DNA of 64,000 bases, from contig JAPQWV010000005.1 of NCBI GenBank assembly GCA_027422505.1, forward strand, positions 11,041,501 through 11,105,500. Reading direction: 5' to 3'. Positions within the stretch are counted from its first letter, which is position 1; each line of letters begins with the position of its first letter. Below are positions 1 through 10,900 of the stretch, in pieces. Under the pieces are notes generated by a model. The model was given only the letters and a program-made list of their open reading frames with translations, had not been told where the DNA came from and ran no database searches. Origin of the DNA: Craterostigma plantagineum. Lineage: Eukaryota > Streptophyta > Magnoliopsida > Lamiales > Linderniaceae. The position numbers and the translations under genes were made by a program.

Positions 1-53
1 TGTGTGTGAGCTCGAAAGATTATGTATCCTAATTCATATTGTTGATTTTGTAG

Positions 54-114
54 CTCCGCAATGTTCTAAATGGGGAACACTAAAGTCATTGCCGCTGTTT
101 ATGGCCCAAGAAAG
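54..114 (+). pseudogene. RRP41: captured RRP41 (exosome core subunit) exon fragment, broken
   Basis: A 61-bp exon-like segment lies between an acceptor (TTTTGTAG) and a donor (GTACTT). Its translation SAMF-stop-MGNTKVIAAVYGPRK matches the conserved N-terminal region of plant exosome subunit RRP41 (RNase PH fold), where family members have GSALFEMGNTKVIAAVYGPR. The Glu codon before MGNTK is replaced by TAA at 67-69. No further RRP41 exons are recognised downstream; the next recognisable coding segment is from RPA1. I read it as a gene fragment captured by the CACTA element, not a functional gene. The match rests on recall of the family motif, not on an alignment. Confidence 0.7.
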
Positions 115-427
115 GTACTTTTTTTCTTTTTTCAATTGTTGCCTGTGATGATTGCTAGCATTTCTGAAATTAAGTTACCATTCACCAATGAGAGAACATA
201 TATAGTTTCCTATGTTGTAAAGGGAAAATACATGTTTTTATCTGTTTGTTTGTTTCGAATTGTATATGTCTTCCTTTGGTGAATACTGACCATTTTAATG
301 AATCTGTAAGAAGTACCCCGGTCGGTGTTTAGACATAATGGTCTGGAGGCTTTTGTTGAGGTTTGTGCCCACAAAAAAGATGTTAATTCTATCACATATA
401 TTGACCAAATTGCATGTACTTGTCCAG

Positions 428-843
428 GTATATCATGAATGTCAAAGTTACTGATGGAAGTGGGGAGTTGTACCTATCAGTATTCAATCAGCAGGCTGAA
501 AAGATCATCGGTTGCTTGGCTGATGAACTAATTGTCCTAAGAACTCAGGTTAGTTAGAATTCAGGAAAATTCTTATTTTTTTTCATGCTGTCTGCTATGA
601 TCATCTTTAAACGAATGAGCTCTTATTTGTTTCTTGAATACTAGGATGGAGACAACTCAGTATTCATTGAAACTGAAGAAGGCAACATGGTTTACACATC
701 TTTTTCGAGTTAGCATTAATAAGCATGAATACAACAATGAGAAGAGGCAGAGGATCACTGTCAAGGATGTTGCTCCTATAGATTGTGCTACTGAATCTAA
801 GTTCTTGCTCGATGATGTTTTTCATTATGTTGTCTGCTACTGA
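428..843 (+). pseudogene. RPA1: captured RPA1 (RPA70) C-terminal fragment, two exons
   Basis: Two exon-like pieces encode the C-terminal OB fold of replication protein A large subunit. The first is 428-548, translating YIMNVKVTDGSGELYLSVFN followed by QQAEKIIGCLADEL, between an AG acceptor and GTTAGT donor. The second is 645-843, containing LKLKKATWFTHLFRV, then HEYNNEKRQRITV and VAPID, ending in TGA at 841-843. The family normally continues the same OB fold across this junction. Here the frame that is natural after the splice (DGDNSVF) must shift by one base to reach YSLKLKKATW, so the copy looks frameshifted near 660. The N-terminal two thirds of RPA1 is absent. Together with the RRP41 exon this indicates a chimeric capture. 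Confidence 0.75.
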
Positions 844-989
844 ATCTAGTTTTTTTTTTATAATTCAGAAGACTTTTTATGTATTTGACATTTAGACAGA
901 TTTATTATTTAGTGCATTCTCGGTTATTTTGGTTTTCTAATAAGTTTTTTATATATATTTTAAGTAATTAAATAAAAAAAAGAAAATAC

Positions 990-1281
990 ATCATAGCGAC
1001 TACAATATTGGTCACCAGAAATAGTCGCTAAAATATTCCGACTACGATGCAGGCGACGTGTAATCGGACCATGGCAACTACAACTTTGGTCGCCGTAGTC
1101 GGTAAATTTCCGACTACAATTTGTGGTCGGATGTAGTCGGCCCTCGCGACTAATTACCGACCACGGGCTGGTTAGCGATAAGGCATATAACGACTAATGC
1201 AGTCGCTAAAATTAGTACCGACTACGTTTTCATTGTTAGCGACTACCTTTTGTGGTCGCTAAAGAGCCTTTTTTTGTAGTG
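990..1281. repeat. CACTA subterminal repeat array and terminal inverted repeat
   Basis: About 290 bp carry many copies, in both orientations, of a short core seen as GCGACTAC, AGTCGCTAA, CCGACTAC and GGTCGCTAA. They end in the terminal repeat TTTTTTTGTAGTG at 1269-1281. Subterminal arrays of this kind are the transposase-binding region in CACTA elements. The sequence immediately beyond (CAT...) is flanking DNA. Confidence 0.8.
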
Positions 1282-2190
1282 CATGGACCACAAACATCTG
1301 AAGGAATCAACCAAATTCTGTCCCCTGTGGAGGATTAATTTTTAAGATACACGAGTTCACGACAACGAGAACATTTTCCGAAACTTAACTCGTACCACCT
1401 GGAAGAACATTCGTCTCAGCCAACTATCAAGTCCTTTAGCGCTGGTATGACTTATTATTTATGCACAACTCTAGATAGGGTGATTGTTTTCCACGGAATA
1501 ATAACAAACCAAAACCGATTTACTGTATGCAACATTTACTTGTTTCCGTGGAATATCAGAATGCAACAATAAGAAAACAATGTCAATCATTTGAAAATCT
1601 TCGTTGGGTAAACACCAACCAACCCGAAAATCTTTATTGTTTATCCATTTTGTATAATAATGGAAATTAGTGAACAAAAAGCTATGTAAATGTTGACAGG
1701 AAAAGGCATCAGTCCTAAAATAATGCTATATTTTGTCAATCCACCTTGGAATTCCAGAAAAATAAGTTCCACACTTGACTAAAACATTAGAAAAAAATAT
1801 AGTTTAGAGTGATCGATTGACTGGTTAAAAATAAGATGTATGGGACGCCATTGAATCTAAACATCAATGTCCTTGGTCTTTTTGCTCCCTCGTATGAGTT
1901 AAGACATATTATACATAATCAGCTAAGGCACAACTTCGATCAAGCAAAGGCCATCTCTTGATGCTCTTATCAAGGTATCGATCCTTATGGTTCAAAAAAT
2001 ATAGGTTTTAGCTATAAATCAGTTAACTTTCCCCCCAATCAATGGTGGAAGTATTACCAAATGTGCGTGCCTTATCGTACATTATTGGAGAGAGAAGATA
2101 AGAGGACATTTCGTTGACAATGAGGTTGAACACTGTCACATCGTTATTCTTATTATTATTTGAAAAGTCCAACTACGCATTCTACCAACG

Positions 2191-2225
<35 letters not shown>

Positions 2226-2310
2226 AGGTTGATGATCCTGGTGAAGTTATTTACAACAATACCAAGTAACTTCAAGAATTATTGTACAAAGAGTTTGCTT
2301 CCCTGAAGTG
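1282..2310. other. non-coding interval with 34-nt poly(A) tract
   Basis: No convincing exon or transposon terminus is visible between the CACTA end and the VTT gene. A pure run of 34 A lies at 2191-2224. No coding homology precedes it and I could not find a target duplication, so I cannot assign it to a retroposon. The last ~80 bp before 2311 are presumably the 3' UTR of the minus-strand VTT gene. Confidence 0.5.
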
Positions 2311-3603
2311 TCAAGCTGTGTTTTTATCAAGTGGAAGCATATCAAGCTCAAAGCCGTGGGCAGTGCCTCGACCGCCGTTAGCCTCTGCCATTTCAAGATC
2401 ATTCAGAGTTCTTTTAGCGTAGACAGTGAAGACAACAATGGTGATGATGGCAACAATGAAGGAGATCACATTGTACACAATTTCCACACTAGTGAGGTGA
2501 TGGTTCCTATACTGTACGTCAGCTAGAGTTCGTATCAATCTACCACTGCATGTAAACGAAAATCAAGCCAACATATAACCAATAAGCTAGCAATAAGGCG
2601 AAAGACGAGGGTTGCAATAAACACATGAGAAAAATAATAATAACCTGTATATGTAAATAAATGCTTCTGGTATCATCCCAGCGACTGATCCACACAGGTA
2701 AGGCCAAAATCTCATACTTGTAACCACAATTGCATAATTGAATATGGTGTAAGGAAAAGGCGAAATACGGAAAAGTGCAACCACTTTAAATTGGTGGAAC
2801 CAATTTCCTTCTCCAGCTAGTCTGATCATGGCTGCTTTCTGTGGCCATCTCTTCAACCATTGCTAAAGACATAAGACGAGAGTCAACCATTTGGCATAAA
2901 ACATTAAAGGGAATAAGAGAAGAAAAGGAGAAAACGTGTTCTTACATGTATTCTATCACGAAAGATTAGTCCGATTAGATAGGGAAGCATCATCCCAATG
3001 GTTGTTCCAATCATGATGATGATGAATCCCAAACCATATCCAAAAATCATTCCAGCTAACCACATTGAAGGGCCAGAAGGAATAAGGAATACGGGAAAGA
3101 AAGCCAAAGAAGCTATCAGAACAAGTGCAAGAACGGGGCGGCCAAATGCAGTGGCTTCCCATTGCAATATTGGGTAGAGTACCTGATCGGAGTAATAGAG
3201 TTAGTGTTTAGGTTCAAACTATACAATCTACAAGTCAATAAACATTTGAATATTTAAAGGTATGCCGATACGCAGTGTTAGATGATATCATGTATAAAGA
3301 AAACTTTGTCACCCAGAAAAATGTCAAAGCCTAAAATACCTTCTCAACAAGAAAAGGTGCACCCCACTTGACAAAAAATATAACCGCTACTATGGTGACT
3401 ACACACCATATAAAAACCTTGATCCACCATGCAATGGATATGGATCTTCTCCTTATTTGCGTCTGAATTTCTGAATCTGCTTCAGATATTCTCTGTTCAT
3501 TCGGTAAAACCAATCTCACATACTCACTGTCTTCCCTAACTTGGGCCACACTGCTATTGTCACGTTTCTCGTTTAATTCCGAAGTTGAATCTGGCATCAT
3601 CAT
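2311..3603 (-). CDS. VTT-domain (TVP38/TMEM64, SNARE-associated Golgi) membrane protein
   Basis: Four exons give an uninterrupted 317-residue reading: 3603-3340, 3182-2946, 2862-2645 and 2545-2311. All boundaries have GT/AG, the junctions keep frame, and the stop is TGA. The start is the first of three ATGs ([13 protein letters not shown]), just inside an exon whose acceptor is at 3618, which implies a 5' UTR intron. The N-terminus is hydrophilic and basic. Hydrophobic segments follow ([56 protein letters not shown]), then the conserved VTT core [10 protein letters not shown] with [13 protein letters not shown], a further membrane span and a short C-terminal tail after YAKRTL. Plant relatives are multi-pass endomembrane proteins and some TMEM64 relatives act as lipid scramblases; a specific role here is not shown. 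It is the only clearly intact host gene in the window. Confidence 0.9.
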
Positions 3604-4566
3604 CAGATACCAGATGCCTGTAAAAAGGGCAGCATAAGCATGAGAGAAACTTGAGCAAGCAAGAAAGATGTGAGAGACAAAAGATGGAGCTAGCAATGTC
3701 ATGTTTCATTACTATGGCATATAAGTATGAAACAGTTCACAGCAAAGCTTTCCATATAAGATGTTCATGTTGTAGAGGTTAAGGATTAAGTTAATATAAT
3801 AGATATAAGAATACGAATTGGACGGATAGTGGAGCACATATATATGCTGGATATGTGATGGTGTTATGAATGATACCGGGATTTAACAGCTTAGTGCTAA
3901 TTATCGCGATCCATAACAGAAACAATCGATGCAAAGCCACAATAACATGAGATCTCAAGATGAGCACAGAGATAGAGGGTTCAAGTTTGTCTACAACATT
4001 ATATTTTTTACTCAAAACTTGTAATGTTGGGTACAATTTTTGTACAAGTTAAATCAACCGCACACAACATTGTAATACACGGTGGCTGAACTTTGGGAAT
4101 AAAAAACCATGGAAAACAAAAGGAGACGCATATGACCCTTTTAATCAGAAGACTTGCATAGTTGCATAAAGAAGAAAAGAAATTGCCATAGGTTGGACAA
4201 TGATTCCAACAAAATAATACTTTCTACCGTTGCTTATTCGGAAACATTCACCGAAAAGAACGAAGTTCTCAAATAAAAATTTTTAAAAAGAATACCATAA
4301 CCTAATTCCACTTCAAAATTATTCAATTCTGTTCCAACTACAGATTTAATAAAAATTGAAGCGTAAACATATATACCCCGTCCAGGAAAAGAAAGAAGCT
4401 CCCAACCCACGATCGAAAGCTAGCTGGTATCTTGTTCTTTAGCAGATGAGATGGTATAGGATCTTCGATTTCGCTAGAAGGGGGGTTTGAAAATATTTGT
4501 TCGCAAAGAAGAGAATGATCAAATCGAAGGAAAATCGAAGTACAGGAGGTTTAGTTGCTTGTGAGC
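3604..4566. other. upstream region of the VTT gene
   Basis: This segment probably holds the 5' UTR intron, leader exon and promoter of the minus-strand VTT gene. The acceptor TTTTTACAG ends at 3618. I could not place the leader exon with confidence. No other gene or repeat terminus is visible before the hAT target duplication at 4559-4566. Confidence 0.4.
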
Positions 4567-5104
4567 AGGGTTTTCATGACCGGACCGGACCGGATGGTTC
4601 CGACGGGAAATCGGTGAACCGGTCGGAAATCCGGTTCGGTTCCTGTCCGGTCAAAGTTTAAATTAAAAAAAAAAAGAAAAATAGGAAAATATACACATAT
4701 GTCTCTAAACCACTAAATATAACGATAATTGTATTTGATTCCTAATTCCCACCTATAACCCATTTTACATCTCTGTTTTTAATTAAATTATTAGCCTAAT
4801 ATTTCTTTTTTGTTCATTTTGACCCCTGAAATTTATAAATTTACTTTTTGAGATTTATTGTACTATTAAATTTTAACTACCAACACAATTTCAATATGTT
4901 TATAAAATTCTAATTGAAAAAAGTTCATGAAAGCATGTATATTTTCGATATTATTTGATTCATTTATTCATAAAATATATATTTATTAAATCTAGAGGTA
5001 ATGGTTTTGTACCGGTTTGATTCCGGTTTTATACCGGTTAAACCACTAAACCTTAAACCACTAAAATTTCCGGTCCGGTTCGAAAATCCGGTTTCAGAAC
5101 CTTG
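4567..5104. mobile_element. non-autonomous hAT element (MITE), 538 bp
   Basis: The element is bounded by a perfect 8-bp direct repeat CTTGTGAG at 4559-4566 and 5105-5112. Its ends are inverted: CAGGGTT at the left and AACCTTG at the right (inverse CAAGGTT). Inside them both arms carry repeated CCGGACCGG/ACCGGTT motifs flanking an AT-rich core. An 8-bp duplication with CAGGGTT-like termini is diagnostic of the hAT superfamily. No transposase is encoded, so it needs a partner in trans. It lies upstream of the VTT gene. Confidence 0.9.
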
Positions 5105-5112
5105 CTTGTGAG

Positions 5113-6188
5113 GAAACGAAAAATAAAGAAAATAGTAATATTTTCAGAAGAGACCTTGGCTTTTACTTCATTTTCAGTAGACCCCTCGAATGTCGCAAAG
5201 TTCATTAATTCAGCACGGATTTCGTGAAAGCAGCGGGGCACAGATTCAATTCAATCGCGCCTAACTCAATCTAATTACTGGTCCTATAATTTTATCGGAT
5301 AACCATTAGATTTTATGTTAGGATTCTGACCCTTATCCGAAAAATATAATTTTAAGGACCTATTCTGTATAAAACTTAGTGTAAAATACCTCAAATATGA
5401 TTTGATCAAATTGCCTTAGTAAAATGTTAAAAGTAGAGTCATCTACCTTTCATGTTATCATCTTACTGATACTATGTTACAAGAAGTGAAGATTGCGTTA
5501 CTGTATGGTTCATAAATGGTATTAACAGGAACCAAAATTTTGCTTTGACAATCGAAATTTTCTGTACAAGTTTATTTTCATTCGCACAAACATCCCTTGT
5601 ACCAAACCAAATTCAATGTGTCCTCAGGGGTTTAGTATGATCTTTAGTAGTCAGTTGTTATATTAGAAATGAGATTTCTTTTTAAATTATTGACGCAAAG
5701 AAGAAAAACTAATTGTGAACGAGTTCTGTTTTCGGCAGAAATTGCAGCTAATATGTATCACTTGTAATGACCATAGCATGTGCATTACATCGCGCCACCG
5801 TGTTGGCTCAATCGTCCAGTTTAACCGAACTGGATACGAAATCGTCGACATAATAGCCTGAATCACTGATCATTTTAAGTGGTATGAAGTACGACTCATT
5901 TGTCATTTCAAAAAACGAAGAGGTATCCCTCATCATACATCTGATAAGGAAGAGAGATCGAAACCGGTTTAAGTTGTATAAGATCCCGTCCATTTGGCAC
6001 GGTTATGATTTTAGGGTTTTCGCAAAATTTTAAAAAATTTGGAAAGATCAGCTATTGAACGCCCTTGTATAGTTATGCAAGCACGATGTATTGTCTTTTG
6101 TTTAAAGAAATGTATGAATAGCTATATTTATGTCACTCCTGTGTTGTTAAATGATATCAACATACATATTAAAATCTCAGAAATTGCA
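5113..6188. other. non-coding interval
   Basis: No gene is supported. A ~45-bp segment around 5736-5780 (AAATTGCAGCTAATATGTAT plus flank) closely resembles the sequence that would be restored by removing the MITE at 6197-6778, so it looks like a duplicated copy of that insertion site without the insert. Confidence 0.5.
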
Positions 6189-6196
6189 GCTAATAT

Positions 6197-6778
6197 TAGT
6201 ACTGTCAATTTGGCGGGGCGGGCCGGGCTGGCCCGCCGCCCGCCAAAGCCCGCCACTTGGCGGGGCGGGGCGGGCTGGCCCGCCATCTGGCGGGCCTAAA
6301 AAACTGGGGACCGCCCCGCCCCGCGGCGGGCCGCGGGCTTGGCGGGCCAGGCCCGCCCGCCTACTATTTTTTTTCTATTTTTTATTTTAATTTAAAATTT
6401 TAATTAGTGATAATTTTTATTTAATTATGGTATTTATTAATAAATTATGAATAAATATGATATTAATTAATAATAAAATGAATAAATATGATATTAATGA
6501 TACATAATTAATGACATTAATTATATTATCTAATTAATTTAGTTTTATTTTCTATATTTAGTATTTATTTTCAATTTAATATATATTTATTTAATATATT
6601 ATATATATTTACAATAATGGCGGGCCAGCGGGCTGGCCCGCCCCGCCCCGCCCCGCCCGCGCGGGCTGGCCCGCTTAGGCCCACCTCCTCGCGGGCCTGA
6701 AAAAGCTCAGCCCAACCCGCCACTTTAGCTGGGCGGGGCGGGCCGGCCCGCGGGCCACGGGCCACTTTGACACCTCTA
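6197..6778. mobile_element. non-autonomous hAT element with extremely GC-rich arms, 582 bp
   Basis: A perfect 8-bp direct repeat GCTAATAT flanks the element (6189-6196 and 6779-6786). The termini are inverted: TAGTACTGTCAATTTGG at the left and the inverse TAGAGGTGTCAAAGTGG at the right. The TAGnnnTGTCAA terminus is typical of a widespread plant hAT group. The arms (about 6212-6360 and 6617-6765) are built from GGCGGGCC, CCCGCC and GGGCCGGG units and can pair with each other. The core between them is almost pure A/T. The reading frames crossing the arms are by-products of this GC composition, not genes. Confidence 0.9.
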
Positions 6779-7229
6779 GCTAATATGTATAAATTCAAGA
6801 GACCATAGTCCGTCTATTGTTTCAAGCTGAATACCACTTTAGGCTAAAATAGCACTTGTAATGCAAAATAAAATACTTCATTTAGAACATAAAGTTTCGT
6901 TTGGGCATGGTTGAAACATTTTCGATCGAAGTAACACTTTCAACATGCAATAGAAAACACTTTATTTAGAAAACTGCCTACAACACCTGAAACTTGCTGA
7001 AATAGCAGCAAAATTCGATGTTAGTGACTTAATAAGACTAAAAAGATATCAATTTGTCATAGATTTTCATAATCACGAGAATATATTCCGATTTTTATCA
7101 AGGAAAATTACCAATTAGAAAATTTCGTTGAAAAGGGAGAAATCTCGACTTAATTTGGACATGAAAATATTAGTAATCGACGACAATTATTGATGCAAAT
7201 CACTGAATAACCATGAGTTTTGATGCGAC

Positions 7230-7770
7230 CTAAGATTGAAATGCTTGGCATTTGAGTAAGAAATGCAACATATGTAATGCAAAACAAAACCTTTAGTAGG
7301 AATATTCAAGAAGGTTCTGGATTGCCTGAGCATGATTGAAATATGTTTTAGCTGAGTACCACTTTATACTAAATTATAAAACATATAATGTAAAATAAAC
7401 ATTTCATTATGACTATAAGGTTTTGGATTGTCTGAGCGTGATTGAAACGTTTTCGATCTAAGTAACACATTCAGCAATAATTTTAACACATGTAGCGCAA
7501 AATAAAAAACTTTAATTAGAATATTTCTTGAAGGTTTTGGATTGTCTAAGCATGATTTTAACAATTTAGTTGAGTACCACTTTCTACAAAAACTATAACA
7601 CATGTAATGCAAAATAAAACACTTCATTAGGACTATCTAGATGATTCTGAATTATGTGAGTATGATTGATTCGTTTAGAGCTAATTAACACTTTCAGCAA
7701 AAAAAAAAAAAACTAACGCATGTAATGCAAAAGAGAACTTATTACGAATTTCTAAAAGGTTCTGGATTTT
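7230..7770. repeat. degenerate ~112-bp tandem repeat, about 4-5 units
   Basis: The phrase TGTAATGCAAAATAAAAC, or a close variant, recurs at about 7275, 7385, 7492, 7604 and 7720. Each is followed by TTCAT/TTAG, then GGTTTTGGATTGTCTGAGCA and GAGTACCACTTT, giving a spacing of roughly 107-117 bp. An isolated related unit occurs near 6840-6960. No coding potential is maintained. It is a diverged minisatellite of unknown origin. Confidence 0.75.
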
Positions 7771-7999
7771 CTGGAAAATTTAACATGATTTTCAAGGAAT
7801 CTGACCATAGTATCTGCAATAAATACCACATATTCTACTCAACTAACAGTACATACCTTGATGGTAACGTATTTGCATAGACTGGATGGTACGTATTTGT
7901 TCGTAAACCCTTTTTTTGCGATGTATGAGTTTGGCATTCATGGAAATATATATTTCGATTAAGCTAAACCACCAAATTTCTCTCAAAATACACATTATG

Positions 8000-10900
8000 C
8001 TAATAATGATTTTTTTTTTTGAAATAATGAATATTCATGAGATCCGCTGACAATAATGTCGCCAAATATTGGGACGGAGGTGTACAACCAGTCGCATTCC
8101 ACCCTAGAAATTTAGCTAAAGTATGAGCTACGGCATTACCCTCCCTTCTAATAAAGGAAAAAGAAACGTATTCGAAAGAGGCCATCAAGGACGCACAGTC
8201 TCGTAAAATACTTCCTATCGTAGATGACTCAAAACAGCGTCTGTGTAAAGCATTGATGATACCCTGGCAATCCCCTTCCACAATAATGTGCCTCCATCCT
8301 TCAGCTAGCGCAAACCGAAGTGCCTCCCGTGCAGCTGTAGCTTCGATCACTTCCGGGTCTTGTATTCCTCGAATAAAACGGGTCCACCATCGCATACATA
8401 CACCATGCTCATCCCGCGCAATAATGCCGAAAGACGCCCCAAGCCTAGCTTTGTGGATAGCGCCATCGAAATTCATTTTAATCACTCCCCTTGCCGGGGA
8501 ACACCATTTCGTTGGCGAGCATTGTCTCAACCTTTCGATGTTTGTAGCTGCCTCTTTTTCGCGGCCAAGCTCCGGCCAATTTTTTATTGCAGTAGCCACA
8601 TCAACATGTGTCCCCTCGAATAGCCACTTATTGCGGGATCGCCAAATTTCCCAACACACAAGAAGGAGACGGTCGAAATCAGCTGCCTCAAGAGCATCCG
8701 ACATATTCCGAAGCCAGGCCTCGGCCGAGCCTGTCCAAGAACGAATAAGGTGCATTGAAAAACCAGACATAACCCAGAAGGGCTTCGACGCCGGACATAT
8801 TGTGAAGATATGTCGAGCATCTTCCACGCTGAATCCACATCGACTGCAGCATTTAGATGATAAAAATTTCCGGCGGACCAAGTTCACAGCCGAGGCAAGG
8901 AGATTGTGTGCAACTCGCCATGCAAACAATTTTACACGAGGTGGGACGTTCGACTTCCATAAGAATGACCACAATGACTTCCCCGAGCTTGATTCTGCGT
9001 CGGAAAGATTATCCTTTGACATAGCAACCCAATAAGCTGATTTTACAGTAAATTGGCCATTTTTCGAATAATGCCAAATAATCTTGTCAGGGGATGACTC
9101 GGTACTTAACGGCTGGCCAAGAATGTATTGGGCGTCAACTGTAAAAAACAAAGACCGAACAAGTGTCTCGTTCCATGTTGGCAAGAACGGATGACGGAGA
9201 TCACAAACTTTCAAATCCGTTGTCGCCGGGGTAGACGGTGTTATAGGCTTAAAAGTGCGAGGTCTGGGGAGCCATGGGTCTGACCATATCCGGACCTGAG
9301 ATCCTGAGCCAACCTGCCACCTAACACCGAGCTTGAGAATGTTTTTTGCCTCAACGATGGCGCGCCAGGTTAAAGATGGGGTTGTTCCCAAAGTAGCCTT
9401 AAGGAAGTTACCTTCGGGGAAGTATTTCGCTTCAAGAATCTTAGCCAACAGACTCTCCGATTTAGTGAGGATACGCCAGGCTTGCTTAGCCAAAAGGGCG
9501 ATGTTGAATTGACGCAGCTCTCAAAAACCGATACCACCATGCGCTTTCGGCCGACACATGCTTTTCCATTTCACCCAATGAATCCCCGCTTGGGTCGATG
9601 ATCCCCACCAATATGGCAATAAGCTTCTGAATATCACCTAAGATGTTCTTTGGAAGTAAAAAGCAAGACATTGCATAAGTGGGAATAGCTTGGAGGACCG
9701 CCTTGATTAAAACTTCTCTACCAGCTTGGGATAGAAGTTTCTCCGACCATCCTTGAACTCGCTTCCAAACCCGATCTCGCAACATAGCAAATACCTCCCG
9801 TTTGTTGCGGCCTACAATGGATGGCAGGCCTAAATAAAGATCGTGGCGTGCACTAGGATCGATATTGATGGCAACATGCAGCTCTTAGTCCCTCATCCAC
9901 ATTTGGTGAGAAGGTGGCCGATGACTTAGCAAAATTTACGAGCTGGCCCGAGGCTCGACCGTAAGTATCGATGATCATCTGAATTGTATTGAGCGCCTCT
10001 GGGGTTGCTTTGGTGAAGATGAGCGTATCGTCCGCGAAGAGCAAGTGAGATATGGAAGGGGCACGACGTCTCCATGTAATGCTCCATTATTTTCAGCCGC
10101 CTGCAATAAAGAGCTAAAAGCCTCCGCACAAAAGAGGAATAAGTAAGGCGATAAAGGATCACCTTGACGTAAGCCCCTCGTCGGAATAACGCTACCAAAA
10201 GAAGACCCGTTAAGAATAAAAGAGAAGGACACTAAAGAGACACACGAAATAATTTTTTGAATAAAAGTACCATGAAAACCCAACTTGTGCATAACCTTAG
10301 CAAGAAATGACCATTCCACGCGATCGTATGCTTTGCTCATATCCAGTTTGAGGGCACAGGAACCCTCTCGACCCGTCCGTTTCTGTTTCATGGCATGGTT
10401 AGTTTCAAACGCAACAAGGACGTTATCGGTTATAAGCCTATTTGGAATAAACGCTGATTGGGAGGGTGAGATGATAGAGTCCATAATGTCCTTCAACCTG
10501 TTAGTTATACACTTTGATGCAATGCGATATAGGACATTACACAAGCTGATAGGACGAAAATCAGAAAGCTGCTCAGGTTTTGGAACTTTTCGTATTAAGA
10601 CAATGTGTGTGTCATGAAATAAAGAGGAGGTAACACCGTCGTTAAGGAAATCAAGAATGCACTGGGACGTATCGTTACCGACAAGCTCCTAAAATTTTTG
10701 GTAAAAGATTGGTGAGAAACCGTCAGGACCCGGGGATTTATATGGAAACATACCTGAGAGCGCTCTCTCGACTTCCTCTCGTGAGTACCTTCGGGCTGAT
10801 GCACATCTATGAAAGAATCCAGTATTACGATCGCCTTGTTGTAACCACTCGATTTTCCCCCATTGTTGCCAGTCACCTCTTCTTCACGGATCAAAGCATG

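Larger units (their letters stand above)
1..1281. mobile_element. CACTA (EnSpm) transposon, terminal part, with captured gene fragments
   Basis: The sequence ending at 1281 reads TTTTTTTGTAGTG, the inverse of the CACTACAAAAAA terminus of plant CACTA elements. The preceding ~290 bp are packed with short direct and inverted copies of CGACTAC and AGTCGCTAA, the kind of subterminal repeat array bound by CACTA transposases. The other terminus lies left of the window, so size and the 3-bp target duplication cannot be checked. No transposase is visible in the part seen. Instead the interior holds exon fragments resembling two host genes (RRP41 and RPA1), so this is probably a non-autonomous gene-capturing copy. 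Confidence 0.85.

Noticed and set aside
2191..2224. 34-nt A tract as the tail of a processed pseudogene
   Set aside because: No coding similarity upstream and no target duplication found.
6151..6390. Gly/Ala/Arg/Pro-rich reading frames in and around 6200-6800
   Set aside because: They are translations of the GGCGGGCC arms of the hAT MITE, occur on both strands, and have no domain.
7230..7770. CRISPR-like regular repeat pattern
   Set aside because: Repeats are degenerate, adjacent, ~112 bp with no unique spacers, and the DNA is clearly plant nuclear.
8253..9035. 260-codon plus-strand frame antisense to the LINE RNase H region
   Set aside because: Shadow of ORF2; no start context, domain or codon structure of its own.
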